This document shows positions 15,873-24,860 of a stretch of 27,613 nt of DNA, piece after piece. Within the stretch, counting starts at the first letter, position 1, and every line of letters begins with the position of its first letter. The stretch is from Syntrophaceae bacterium UBA4778. Its GTDB lineage: Bacteria > Desulfobacterota > Syntrophia > Syntrophales > UBA4778. The position numbers and the translations under genes are program-made. The stretch is from the NCBI GenBank assembly GCA_002403175.1, contig DHHG01000225.1, positions 1-27,613 of the forward strand, read 5' to 3'. Below the pieces are notes generated by a model that made no database searches, was not told where the DNA came from, and saw only the letters and a program-made list of their open reading frames with translations.

Positions 15873-16946
15873 TTACTCCTTATCTGTAAAAAGACCGATG
15901 CGGTTACAACCCTCAAGAAAGGCTCTCTTAAGAAAATTGGTATCCGCTAACGGGTTTCGGCATGCCTGTCTGGCGAGTGTGTTTAGGAAATCGGCAGGTG
16001 AACGGCCGTCTTCCTTCCATTCATCGAGTATTTGCGCCAGCCAATATTTGCCGTCGTTATCACCGCAACACTTGGCCTTGTATCGTTCCTCAATGCCATA
16101 CACGTCTTTCCAAGTTTCGATTTCTTCGTTAAACGTTGCCGGGCCAAACTCAATTTCAATATCGTCGGGGGTGATTTTATCAAAATCCGACTTTTTAAGA
16201 TCAATCTTGATTTCGATGTTGAAACTTGATTTTGCATATGGATAGAATGCCTTGCGCCGACCTGCTGCCGTGCTCACAGGATCCTTGCTGTGCTTATAGG
16301 TGCTATTACATTTATGGCATGCAGGAGCGAGATTACGGAAGTTAATAGAATTGAAAGGGTAAAGCCCTTTGGGAAGATAGTGATCATAAGCTTCCCGTTT
16401 GTTATTGTATACACCCTCGATGTCACCGATTCCGCAAAACGGGCATTTGCCTGTGGTATTTATCTGCATGAAGTTCCGATAGTGATCATCGATATCGCCT
16501 TCAATCGTATCGCGGAGTACCTTGAGATCGAGCAACTGCTGTGAATAGAGCTCCTTGAAGAAGATGGCGAGCTGTTTGCTCAGATCTTGATGAACGGGCG
16601 CTATGTCGGCGTATTTCGCTAGATGCAGCGTGGTGTCATTGGCGCAGGCCCGTTCGATATCGTTATTGCCCTGATACCACAGCTTGAACTGATCAATCTG
16701 CTCAGGGGGCAGTGCTGCGAAGTGGCCGTAGATGCGTTCGACCTGGACATAAAATAAGTCCCCAGCCTTCGTATGGTCATAAAAGAAGGAGGTCATCAGC
16801 CTTTTGAGATCGGGATCGCCGTCAAACAGGTCAGGATGAAAAGAACCGCTGCCGGGCGCCTTGCACCACACCTCATAAAAGATGAAGTCGATGAACGCCT
16901 GCATTTTATCCATTTGATGGGGCACATATTGATAGGGGAAAAGCAT
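15873..16946 (-). CDS. HNH endonuclease with zinc ribbon, partner of the upstream ATPase (PtuB-like)
   Basis: The 357-residue protein has a zinc-supported HNH domain at about 168-216: CPFC at 168-171, Asp188-His189 in YDHYLPKG, Asn205 in RNLAPAC, and C210-H-K-C213-N. This is the ordering of HNH nucleases that cut DNA. Outside it lie a roughly 165-residue N-terminal helical region and a 140-residue C-terminal part that I do not recognise. Its ATG overlaps the ATPase stop codon by one base (TGATG) with a GGAGGTG binding site inside the ATPase gene, so the two proteins are made in a fixed ratio. ATPase plus HNH is the architecture of Septu PtuA/PtuB and the retron Ec78 effectors. No reverse transcriptase is present here. 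It is larger than I would expect for PtuB. Confidence 0.82.
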   Translation of the reverse strand: MLFPYQYVPHQMDKMQAFIDFIFYEVWCKAPGSGSFHPDLFDGDPDLKRLMTSFFYDHTKAGDLFYVQVERIYGHFAALPPEQIDQFKLWYQGNNDIERACANDTTLHLAKYADIAPVHQDLSKQLAIFFKELYSQQLLDLKVLRDTIEGDIDDHYRNFMQINTTGKCPFCGIGDIEGVYNNKREAYDHYLPKGLYPFNSINFRNLAPACHKCNSTYKHSKDPVSTAAGRRKAFYPYAKSSFNIEIKIDLKKSDFDKITPDDIEIEFGPATFNEEIETWKDVYGIEERYKAKCCGDNDGKYWLAQILDEWKEDGRSPADFLNTLARQACRNPLADTNFLKRAFLEGCNRIGLFTDKE

Positions 16947-18733
16947 CAGCCCTGCACCTCCATGCTGTCGAGGATGGTTTGGATCAACAGCACCTTTTCC
17001 ACGGAGTCACCCAGTTCTCGATTGATCTCGGTGAGCAGCTGCTCTTTGTCATCCCCGTCTTCAAAGCGTTTTCGCAAGCCCTTCAGAATTGTCTGCGCAT
17101 GGCCACCGATGGTTTCGCGTTTGCCGAAGGTGTTCATGGTGATTTTGTTGATCGATGCGCCGAAAGTATTGTAATCGGGTTTGCTGACACTGACGATATT
17201 ATTTGCTTTATTGAACACCAGCACCTTTTCCGACCTGCTATCTGAGATCAGGAATGGGGTGTGGGTCGTGACCAGCATATCATGGCTGCATTTAGGCCCT
17301 TTGAAGCACTGATCCAGACGGGTGATAAAGTTTGAACGCCAGTCGGGATTGAAGTGGGTCTCCGGCTCATCGAGTAGAAACAGGCTGTTTTTATTTTTGA
17401 ACAGCAGGCAGAGCCCCAGACTATGAAGCAGTTGATGTTCGCCGTCAGAGAGGTTTTTGAGCATAACCGGCTCATCTACGTCGAGCTTACTGAATTTTAC
17501 AAACTTGAAGCGCATAATGCGCTCGTCTGAGGCCAGGGTCGGCACGGTTTCGCTGACATAGTGGCTTTCGGATTGGTACAGATCGGTCTTTAGCCCCTCG
17601 TTAACGGCGTACAGATTGAGTGTCAGCAGCACTTGAAAGGCTTGAAACAGCGCGATCGGGGAATCATTGATCTCAAAGTCGAAATTCTCCCGAAATGCAA
17701 GCCGCGTCGAATCGTTCACATAGTAATCGAGATAGAGTGTATCGATGGCCTCGTCGATAAACCAGCAAGTGGCGCAACGCTTCAATCGGCTGACGATCCG
17801 ATCTGGTTTGTCGTCGCCTTCCAACAATGCCATCAGATTGACCCGATAGCGGCGTTCCGATTCGTCCTCGGACATTGTTTCGATGAGGGCCGGATTGCAT
17901 TTGATGATATCTTCGATTGTTTCGTGCTTGCTTTCGTCCTGAGTTCCAAACGCCGGAATTTGGTTCTTGTCGATATCGATGCTGCGTCGAATTATTATTC
18001 GGAACTCTTTCAGCTTATCCACGCCGACGTCTTCGCGAAACCGCCTCAAGGCATCCTCTTTATGAAACAGCAGGTTACAGAGCAGGATTGCCTGGCTGAA
18101 GCCACTGTCCAGATAGACCATCCGGGATTCCGGTCTACCGGGATATGGTAACTGGTTTTTCAGCGCTTCCCAGTATTCGTCAAACTGGACAAAACGCATT
18201 TTGAAAAACGGCAGACTGAGAATTTCGTTTTCACCGGAGGAATAAGCCAGGACATATTCCGGCATAAGCTGACGCCCAATTGTTTTTCCGACGATCGGCT
18301 CTTCCTCATGGACGCCGTTTTCGTGCTTGAGCCAAAACCACTCTGGCGTTTCGCCAGGTTTCTTGACGATTTTGACGTGCGCTGGACCGTCTGGGCCGCT
18401 GATCTTCAAGGCATCTTTCGGCCGGATGAGGTACTCTATTTCAAAGCCGTCGGGCGTCGCTTGTTCACTGCGAAATCCGTTCGGATTTTCCTTTTCATCA
18501 TAGCGGAAACTGTCCGGCAGGTTTTCAAGGCACATGCACTCCAGATGGTAGAAGATTGCCGCGAGCGCCTCCAGGAGGTTCGACTTGCCGCTGCCGTTGG
18601 GTCCGGCGCAGACAAAGGGAGCAAAGCCCTGCTCTTCCTGCGATTCCCATTCGCTTCGGAACTGATACTCAAATCCGGCTTGCAGGCTGCGAAAGCCCTT
18701 CGGATCGGTGATCTTGATGCGCAAGAGTTTCAT
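16946..18733 (-). CDS. restriction-system-associated AAA/ABC-type ATPase (RecF/SMC-like, PtuA-like)
   Basis: The 595-residue protein is an ABC/SMC-type ATPase: Walker A GPNGSGKSN at 44-52, the ABC signature LSDGEHQ at 428-434, Walker B LFLLDEPETHFNP at 451-463 and the H-loop TTHTPF at 489-494. Between the ATPase halves lies about 370 residues of mostly helical, charged sequence without the long regular coiled coil of SMC proteins. Such ATPases accompany type I restriction loci and serve as PtuA in Septu. It probably forms a complex with the HNH protein and gates its nuclease activity; that is inference from context. The start lies 20 bp after the hsdS stop, and that spacer is made of a CACGAAA repeat copy. 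The ribosome binding site is weak. Confidence 0.85.
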   Translation of the reverse strand: MKLLRIKITDPKGFRSLQAGFEYQFRSEWESQEEQGFAPFVCAGPNGSGKSNLLEALAAIFYHLECMCLENLPDSFRYDEKENPNGFRSEQATPDGFEIEYLIRPKDALKISGPDGPAHVKIVKKPGETPEWFWLKHENGVHEEEPIVGKTIGRQLMPEYVLAYSSGENEILSLPFFKMRFVQFDEYWEALKNQLPYPGRPESRMVYLDSGFSQAILLCNLLFHKEDALRRFREDVGVDKLKEFRIIIRRSIDIDKNQIPAFGTQDESKHETIEDIIKCNPALIETMSEDESERRYRVNLMALLEGDDKPDRIVSRLKRCATCWFIDEAIDTLYLDYYVNDSTRLAFRENFDFEINDSPIALFQAFQVLLTLNLYAVNEGLKTDLYQSESHYVSETVPTLASDERIMRFKFVKFSKLDVDEPVMLKNLSDGEHQLLHSLGLCLLFKNKNSLFLLDEPETHFNPDWRSNFITRLDQCFKGPKCSHDMLVTTHTPFLISDSRSEKVLVFNKANNIVSVSKPDYNTFGASINKITMNTFGKRETIGGHAQTILKGLRKRFEDGDDKEQLLTEINRELGDSVEKVLLIQTILDSMEVQG

Positions 18734-18741
18734 GATCTTTT

Positions 18742-18775
18742 AACCACGAAAGTCACGAAAAACACGAAAATGGTT
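18742..18775 (+). repeat. CACGAAA-type repeat element, copy A (hsdS/ATPase junction)
   Basis: Three CACGAAA units spaced nine bases apart are flanked by inverted AACCA and TGGTT ends, 34 bp in all. This copy is inverted relative to copies B and C. Read on the minus strand it encodes the last residues of HsdS (PFSCFS), supplies the hsdS TGA at 18753-18755, and forms most of the spacer before the ATPase start. Confidence 0.75.
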
Positions 18776-20276
18776 TGTTGGGTTTAAAACTGTCATGTTT
18801 TTTTGCCTTTATCTCGACGCGGTTGTTGGCGCTGTCCAGGCTCTGCACCAGACGGCCTTGCTCCAGCGCCTCGAATATCCGTGCCTTGAGTTCATCATAT
18901 TCCGCCACCCCCCAGTCCGGCGCTTCATCTTCCGCCAGTTCCCACAACCGTTGCCGAGCCGCCTCCATAAAAGACTGCGCCGCAAAAGGTGAATCGCCCA
19001 GTTGCCCCAGCCAGGCATCCAGCCATTGCCCGAGCAGTTCTTTGCGTCCTTCGGCAGATTGCAATAGGGCTAAATCAAGCGGCGCAGGCAATTCGACCGC
19101 ATTACCACCTTTCTCCGTTTCGTGTTTTTCGTGGTCGTCTTCTTCCGGGGTTACATCAACAGGCAGCGGCACCCGCGATAAATCCAGCTCGCCCCTAAAC
19201 GCCTTCTGGCTCAGCGCGCCATAGAGGGATTCCAGATCTGTCAGGCTTTGCTGGTAGCGCGCCTTCAGGCCTTCAACTTTTTCGACAATGGCAGCGAATT
19301 CGACTTGAAGTAATGGCAAAGGAAAGGGGATAAGAACTTTTATAAGTTCAGAGGAACGAATGCCTAATGCAGCACTACCCGAGAGCCGACTGGCTAATTT
19401 TTTTTGTATATACTTATTATTTAGTACAAACTCCAATACTTCTGGCTGATAGCCATCTTTGCATACCATTGTTATCAGTCTTTGACCCACCGCAAATTTA
19501 TCAAAACATTTTGGGATTCTGCATGCAAAACCAAAAGTAGCACCTTCTGTTGTAAAGAGTACGTCGTTCGGTTTCGGTACCCCTCTTGTCATTATTCTTT
19601 TGTACGTTTCTTCTGTGATATAGTCCAAGCGCTCAACATCAAAGTAGCCACGCCGAACACATTTTGCACTTATTAACGGGATACCGGTCTCAACTCTAGG
19701 AGGAGTTTTCCCTCGATAATCAATTAAGTCACAGGCTTTTGTTATTGGTATATAGCTAGACTCATCCCTTAAGTTATAGCCGAACATCTCCAGAAAGATA
19801 CTCTTGAGCAGGTCGTCGAGTTGTTGCAGGTGTTGTTTACGCCGGGCAATCAGCCCTTCCACCTTGCCGAGTAGATGGGCAATACGCTTTTGGTCGTCGA
19901 GCGGTGGAAGGTTAAGCTCGATCCTGTAAACATCCTCTCGATTAAGGCCTGGTATAGCGGCAGAACGATTAAGGTCTTGAAGCCGGAGTGTCTTAAGAAT
20001 TCTGTAAAGCCACTCCAAGTCATAATCATACTTATTTCGAGATTCCACGAAGTAGGTTGTGTCAATGGGCCAGCATGGCGTTGAGACAAGATGAACCTCT
20101 CCAATAGATCCTTTACGACCAACGACTATGGTCGGTTTATTAACTATGCTCTCATTATGGTAACCAACCAAACCGCTGGAACCATAAACAGGGACTTCGC
20201 CAGCCGTCCGTTTGTCATTGCGGAGCGATTTTCCATATTTCAGCTCAAACAACTGGCCCAGAGAAATTGACATCAT
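18753..20276 (-). CDS. hsdS: type I restriction-modification specificity subunit S, with C-terminal extension
   Basis: HsdS selects the bipartite DNA target of the type I complex. The 507-residue protein has two target recognition domains, about 3-125 and 175-325. Each is followed by a conserved spacer helix: LPPLDDQKRIAHLLGKVEGLIARRKQHLQQLDDLLKSIF-like at 123-162 and PLLQVEFAAIVEKVEGLKAR at 321-340, ending in QKAFRGELDL. A typical HsdS would end there, but about 140 residues follow. They contain repeat copy B at 381-391 (DHEKHETEKGG), an acidic helical segment at 395-492, and a tail encoded by repeat copy A. It overlaps hsdM by four bases, so the two are translationally coupled. The TRDs define a target that cannot be read by eye. 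Confidence 0.93.
   Translation of the reverse strand: MMSISLGQLFELKYGKSLRNDKRTAGEVPVYGSSGLVGYHNESIVNKPTIVVGRKGSIGEVHLVSTPCWPIDTTYFVESRNKYDYDLEWLYRILKTLRLQDLNRSAAIPGLNREDVYRIELNLPPLDDQKRIAHLLGKVEGLIARRKQHLQQLDDLLKSIFLEMFGYNLRDESSYIPITKACDLIDYRGKTPPRVETGIPLISAKCVRRGYFDVERLDYITEETYKRIMTRGVPKPNDVLFTTEGATFGFACRIPKCFDKFAVGQRLITMVCKDGYQPEVLEFVLNNKYIQKKLASRLSGSAALGIRSSELIKVLIPFPLPLLQVEFAAIVEKVEGLKARYQQSLTDLESLYGALSQKAFRGELDLSRVPLPVDVTPEEDDHEKHETEKGGNAVELPAPLDLALLQSAEGRKELLGQWLDAWLGQLGDSPFAAQSFMEAARQRLWELAEDEAPDWGVAEYDELKARIFEALEQGRLVQSLDSANNRVEIKAKKHDSFKPNKPFSCFS
19104..19136 (-). repeat. CACGAAA-type repeat element, copy B (inside hsdS)
   Basis: The element is 33 bp long on the minus strand, with ACCAC and GTGGT inverted ends and two CACGAAA units. 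It occupies exactly codons 381-391 of hsdS and keeps the frame, encoding DHEKHETEKGG in the linker between the specificity core and the C-terminal extension. Confidence 0.75.
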
Positions 20277-21958
20277 CCAACCATCCCCCGTAACTCCAGC
20301 AGATCCCGCACAATCCCGTTTCCCATCCCTTCCAAAACCTTTCGTGCCGTTTCGTGTCTTTCGTGGTTAAAAAACGCCTCCCCGACTTCCGCCCTGATCA
20401 ACCGCTCCAGAATGATTGCCGGCGCTTCATAGACCATCTCTTCAAACACGTCTTCCTTATACCGCGAAAGCGACAGGTCATAGCCTTCGGCCTCGATCTC
20501 GGCGAGCGGCACGAAAAAGTACTTCTGTGTGCGGTCGGTGTCGGTTTCCGGGTTGCGGGCGTGATATTTGGCGACAATATCCTGCAAATCGCCGTGGCCT
20601 TCCAGCTTGGTGCGTTTGTCGTCCAGCGAATAGCCGTCGCTCTGCATCTCGTAGAACCAGACCTGCTTGGTTGCCGGTTGGGTGACCTTGTCCTTTGGGC
20701 CCCAAACCTTGGTGAAGAGCAGGATGGCGGTGCTGACCCCCGCATAGGGTTTGAACACGCCGCTGGGCATGGTGATGACAGCCTTGAGGTCGCAGCGTTC
20801 CACCAGGAGCTTTCTCAGGGTCTTGAAGGCGTTTCCGGAGCCGAAGAGCACGCCTTGCGGAACGATGACGCAGGCGGTCCCGCCTTTTTTCAACAGCCGG
20901 TAGAGATTCTCCACAAACAGCAGCTCCGTTTTGGTTGTGGAAAGGGTGAAGGCCTCGTTGATATCTCCTTTATCGATATGGCCGGTAAAGGGCGGATTGG
21001 CCATGAGAATATCGTACTCGGCCTGTTCGTTATAGCTCTTGCTCAGGGTGTCCTTGTAATCGATCTGCGGTTCGTCGATGCCGTGCATCATTAGGTTCAT
21101 CAGCCCCAGCCGCACCATGGTGCTGTCGATGTCGTAACCGTAGAGGGACGCCTGCAGAATCGCCTGCGCTTTTTCGGTCAGCCCCGCTGCCACGGAGGTG
21201 CGGACAAAGCCGTCTTCATCTGGATGTAAATCTTTCGTCCCCGCTTTTTTGGCCAGATCAGTCACGATATACTGGTAGGCGCCCAGCAAAAAACCACCCG
21301 TTCCGCATGCGGGATCGGCAATGCGGTGAGCGAGTTGGGGGCGGGTCAATTCGACCATCAGCTTGATAATATGACGAGGCGTTCGGAACTGTCCGTTTTT
21401 CCCGGCCGTCGCAATCTCCGAAAGGAGCATTTCATAGACATCGCCCTGAATGTCCTGAAATGCCTGGCCGCCCTCCCGCGAGTCCTTCTCCATGATCTCG
21501 AAGATCTCGTCGATGATATTGATCGATTCCACCAGAAGGCCAGGTTTGGGAATGATGAAAACAGCGTTTTTCATGTGGTGCGTGAAATTAGACGCAGCCC
21601 CGTTCATATCCTTCAGGAAGGGGAAAACCCGGTTCTGCACGTGCTGAAGCATTTCCTCGGCGTGCATGCGTTTAAACTCGCCCCAGCGCAACGTGCGCTT
21701 ATCAATGGCGTATTTCTCAGGTTCCGGCTGATTGCGGTATTCCGGCGGAATCCATTGGCCGCTGAATTTTGATGTGTATGCCTCGCAGGTAAATTCCGCA
21801 TCGGACTGCCTCTTCAAATCGAGCTCATCAAGCCGCTTCATGAACAGGAGGTATGTGATCTGCTCGATGGCGGTAAGCGGGTTTGAGATGCCGCCGCTCC
21901 AGAATTTATTCCAGAGCTGGAAAATTTTACTGAGGAGTTCGGGGTTATTTTGCAGCAT
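20273..21958 (-). CDS. hsdM: type I restriction-modification DNA methyltransferase subunit M
   Basis: HsdM methylates adenine N6 within the HsdS-defined site. The 561-residue protein has the N-terminal HsdM helical domain, the FRTPRHI motif at 191-197, SAM motif I DPACGTGGF at 215-223 and the catalytic NPPF at 321-324, the gamma-class N6-adenine arrangement. AAGGA lies six bases before the ATG. The C-terminus contains repeat copy C as residues 531-541 (NHERHETARKV), followed by about 20 residues ending RGMVG. The four-base overlap with hsdS and the 33-bp gap from hsdR show one operon. Confidence 0.96.
   Translation of the reverse strand: MLQNNPELLSKIFQLWNKFWSGGISNPLTAIEQITYLLFMKRLDELDLKRQSDAEFTCEAYTSKFSGQWIPPEYRNQPEPEKYAIDKRTLRWGEFKRMHAEEMLQHVQNRVFPFLKDMNGAASNFTHHMKNAVFIIPKPGLLVESINIIDEIFEIMEKDSREGGQAFQDIQGDVYEMLLSEIATAGKNGQFRTPRHIIKLMVELTRPQLAHRIADPACGTGGFLLGAYQYIVTDLAKKAGTKDLHPDEDGFVRTSVAAGLTEKAQAILQASLYGYDIDSTMVRLGLMNLMMHGIDEPQIDYKDTLSKSYNEQAEYDILMANPPFTGHIDKGDINEAFTLSTTKTELLFVENLYRLLKKGGTACVIVPQGVLFGSGNAFKTLRKLLVERCDLKAVITMPSGVFKPYAGVSTAILLFTKVWGPKDKVTQPATKQVWFYEMQSDGYSLDDKRTKLEGHGDLQDIVAKYHARNPETDTDRTQKYFFVPLAEIEAEGYDLSLSRYKEDVFEEMVYEAPAIILERLIRAEVGEAFFNHERHETARKVLEGMGNGIVRDLLELRGMVG
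20336..20368 (-). repeat. CACGAAA-type repeat element, copy C (inside hsdM)
   Basis: The element is 33 bp long on the minus strand, with three CACGAAA-type units (the third after CGG) and AACC/GGTT inverted ends. It fills codons 531-541 of hsdM exactly in phase, giving NHERHETARKV, the same pattern that copy B gives in hsdS. Confidence 0.75.
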
Positions 21959-21991
21959 GATAATTCCTTGTATTCTTGAATCGTATTTCTT

Positions 21992-24802
21992 CTATGCGGC
22001 TAGTTGTTGGGTTAACCGCAGGATTTCGTCGATTTCCGCGGGGCTGAAAACGCCGCGAATCCCCTGGGGATGAATCACTGTAAAGGGCGCATGGATGAGA
22101 TCACGCTTTTCCACCTTCTCGCGTTCGATGATGAAATCCTTGAGGAGCTTCAGAAATTCGAGTTGCCGGCTGCTCAGATTGCCGTGCTGTTGAATAAACC
22201 GGTTAAAGGCGTCGCTGACCGTCTCGGGAAAGCTCTTCAGGATTTCGATGCCGAGGATGTGGCGAATGAACTGGATAAAGTACGCTTTGCGATTTTTATA
22301 AGCCTGTCGCAGGAGGTCTTCCGTAATGTGGGGCTGCTCGGCATGAAGAAGGCCAGCCAGTTCGTCCGCCTCTTCCGCGGTAACGGCCTCGCCATTTTTT
22401 ATCTTCATCAAAACGGGATTATGCTTCGTCAACTCGACGATCAGCGCTTCAACCATTTCACGATAACGGCTGATACTAACCGATTCGTGTTGGGGGCCGA
22501 ACTCGACCCGTTCCTTATTGTAAAGCACGTCGGTAAGATTGAGATGCATCTGCCCCGCACCAGTATTCTGATCTCGAAACTTCATCAATGGCCCCAGACG
22601 CGTGTTCAGCTCGTCAAGTGCGTTTTCCAGGTCATTGGCATCACCTTTGGCCCAGTAGTAATTGGTCTGAGCTGCGCGGATCAATTCTTCTTCCGCTTTG
22701 ACAAAGTTGACGGAAAGCGAGAGTTCGCTGATCTGCTCGACGATGCCTTCCCTGAGCGTATCGGCTTTTTCTTTTTCGCCACTCAATCGCGACAGGGAGT
22801 ACTCCAACAGGTCGCGCTCGAAACGCATGGCCTTGAAGTCAATTTCGGACACGGTGCGGAAGAGCGGCTTGATGTCAGCGCGCAGGAATTCCAGTTTCTG
22901 GTGGCTCAACGCTACCCAGAAGTTTTCTTCCCCCAGGCGCGCCAGCACGGCAGCCGCCTCCAGGATCACAACGGAGGTTTGCGGCAGATCGTTGATCTGC
23001 CTGCGCAGCTTGACGATTTCGCGCTCGGCGATCCGGTCTTGGCCGAGGTCGTTTGCTATTTCGATTTTATCGAGGCGCAACCCGACCAATCGCACCGGCA
23101 ATGGCAGCTGGGGTTTCAGTTCCTTGCCTTTCGGTTCGAGTTTGAAGTATTCGAAATTATCCCAGCAATCAATGATTAAAAAGACGTCTTTTTCAGTACA
23201 CCAGGGTTTGGGCTTATTGGCTTCCAGCAGGCGCGTGCCGCGCCCGATCATCTGCCAGAACTTTGTGTAGGAGTAGACCGGCTTGGCAAAGACCAGGTTG
23301 ACAATTTCGTGAATATCAATGCCGGTATCGAGCATGTCCACGCTAATCGCTACGCGGGGCATATCGCTGTTCGTAAACTGATCGAGCAGGCCGCCTTTGC
23401 CGTAAACACGCGGATCATCGGAAACCAAAACCTTGGCCAGTTCGCCATTGTACTGCGGATAGAGCTTGTCAAAGATTTCCTCGATCCTTCGGGAGTGCGC
23501 GACGGAAGAGCAAAAGAAGATGGTCTTGCCCGGTAATGTGCCGTTTTGATCTTTGATGCACTCCTCCATGAATTCCTTAACAATCAGCGCATTAGTGCCG
23601 ATATTGACGACCTGTTTTTCCAATTGCGAGCCTTCGAAATTGATCTCTTCAATTTCTTTCCCTTCGAGCAACAGCTTTTTCTGGTCTTCAAGCGAAATGG
23701 TTCGCTTGCTGATACCCTCCATCTGAAATTTTGTCTGAATCTTCATGACCTGAAAGCTGCACAGGTAAGGCGGCACGTTGTTAACGGCCTCCTCGAAGGT
23801 GTATGCGAAGGTCGGGAGGCCGTCTTCGCAGTGAAAAAGCTGGAAGGTGTTGTGGTCGATGATGTCGGTTGGCGTCGCGGTCAGGCCCAGGGTGATGGTC
23901 TTGAAGTAATCCAGCACTTCTCTATAGGTGTTGTATATAGAGCGGTGGCTTTCATCGATGACAATAAAATCAAAAAAATGAGGCGATAAAATTTGTGACT
24001 CATCCCGGATAATATTGAGCATGCTAGGGTAAGTTGAGACGTAGATACGGCGATCTTTGGCGATGAGCTTTTCACCGATATTCGGCCAGCGCGGTTCATT
24101 GGGCAAGTGTTCCTTGAAGGCAGCCAGCGCCTGTTCGCGCAATGCGATACGATCGACCAGGAACAGGACTTTTTCGGCATGGCTGGTGCGCATCAATGCA
24201 TCTATGATCGCGATACAGGTGCGGGTCTTTCCGGTTCCGGTTGCCATGACCAGAAGAAAATCGCGTTTTTTCCGTTCAATCCCGTCCAATACCGCACGAA
24301 TGGCGCGCACCTGATAATCGCGGCCGGCAATTGCGGTATTGATGAGTTCCTGGGGAAGCGGCTTGCGGTTGCGCCGGATGTACTGAAATCTTTCCAGATC
24401 GTCACGCGTGGGAAATCCCAGAACTTTACGCGGCGGATAATTTTCCAGATCCCAGAAATAGATTTCATGACCGTTGGTATAAAAGCAAAATGGAAGCTCC
24501 CCGCCTCGCTGTTTATGAATGTTGTAGCAATACTGTCGTGCCTGCTCACGACCAATTGCGGCATCTTTACTGGACCTCTTGGCCTCAACAACTGCAAGCG
24601 GTCGGCCGTCTTTACCTAGCAAAACATAATCACTGAATTGATGACTTTCATAACGCGTACTTGGTTCGGCGACCTCCTCCGGATGCGGGGTCAGGATTTC
24701 GAACTCCTTAATCACCTGTGTAGGATCATTGATTTTCCAGCCCGATTTACCTAGCTTTATGTCAACTAATTCCGCGCGGGTCTGAGCTTCAGACTTTGTC
24801 AT
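21992..24802 (-). CDS. hsdR: type I restriction-modification restriction subunit R
   Basis: HsdR is the ATP-dependent translocase and nuclease of the type I complex. The 936-residue protein starts MTKSEAQTRAELVD, then has the PD-(D/E)xK nuclease residues (Asp58 in SDYV; Glu73 and Lys75 in VVEAK), helicase motif I MATGTGKT at 186-193, DESH at 283-286, motif III GLTATP and motif VI QMIGRGTR, followed by a helical C-terminal domain of the EcoEI type. A frame opening at a TTG at 24862 adds 20 residues, but that TTG overlaps the predicted -10 box and lacks a binding site. The ATG at 24802 has TTGGAAAA upstream and gives the family's usual N-terminus. It is the first gene of the five-gene operon. 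Confidence 0.95.
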   Translation of the reverse strand: MTKSEAQTRAELVDIKLGKSGWKINDPTQVIKEFEILTPHPEEVAEPSTRYESHQFSDYVLLGKDGRPLAVVEAKRSSKDAAIGREQARQYCYNIHKQRGGELPFCFYTNGHEIYFWDLENYPPRKVLGFPTRDDLERFQYIRRNRKPLPQELINTAIAGRDYQVRAIRAVLDGIERKKRDFLLVMATGTGKTRTCIAIIDALMRTSHAEKVLFLVDRIALREQALAAFKEHLPNEPRWPNIGEKLIAKDRRIYVSTYPSMLNIIRDESQILSPHFFDFIVIDESHRSIYNTYREVLDYFKTITLGLTATPTDIIDHNTFQLFHCEDGLPTFAYTFEEAVNNVPPYLCSFQVMKIQTKFQMEGISKRTISLEDQKKLLLEGKEIEEINFEGSQLEKQVVNIGTNALIVKEFMEECIKDQNGTLPGKTIFFCSSVAHSRRIEEIFDKLYPQYNGELAKVLVSDDPRVYGKGGLLDQFTNSDMPRVAISVDMLDTGIDIHEIVNLVFAKPVYSYTKFWQMIGRGTRLLEANKPKPWCTEKDVFLIIDCWDNFEYFKLEPKGKELKPQLPLPVRLVGLRLDKIEIANDLGQDRIAEREIVKLRRQINDLPQTSVVILEAAAVLARLGEENFWVALSHQKLEFLRADIKPLFRTVSEIDFKAMRFERDLLEYSLSRLSGEKEKADTLREGIVEQISELSLSVNFVKAEEELIRAAQTNYYWAKGDANDLENALDELNTRLGPLMKFRDQNTGAGQMHLNLTDVLYNKERVEFGPQHESVSISRYREMVEALIVELTKHNPVLMKIKNGEAVTAEEADELAGLLHAEQPHITEDLLRQAYKNRKAYFIQFIRHILGIEILKSFPETVSDAFNRFIQQHGNLSSRQLEFLKLLKDFIIEREKVEKRDLIHAPFTVIHPQGIRGVFSPAEIDEILRLTQQLAA

Positions 24803-24860
24803 TTTTAATTTTCCAAGATCAGCATGGCTTAGATATACAGATTTAAAATTGTTCTGGGAC

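Noticed and set aside
15873..18733. Retron Ec78-type system.
   Set aside because: The ATPase and HNH pair fits the effectors of that retron type, but no reverse transcriptase gene or msr-msd-like structured RNA is present on either side.
22070..23179. A 369-codon open frame on the plus strand opposite hsdR, plus similar long antisense frames at 20354-21094, 17633-18151 and 18308-18787.
   Set aside because: They lie wholly or almost wholly opposite clear hsdR, hsdM, hsdS and ATPase coding sequence, their products lack any recognisable motif, and long antisense frames are expected in the G+C-richer hsd region.
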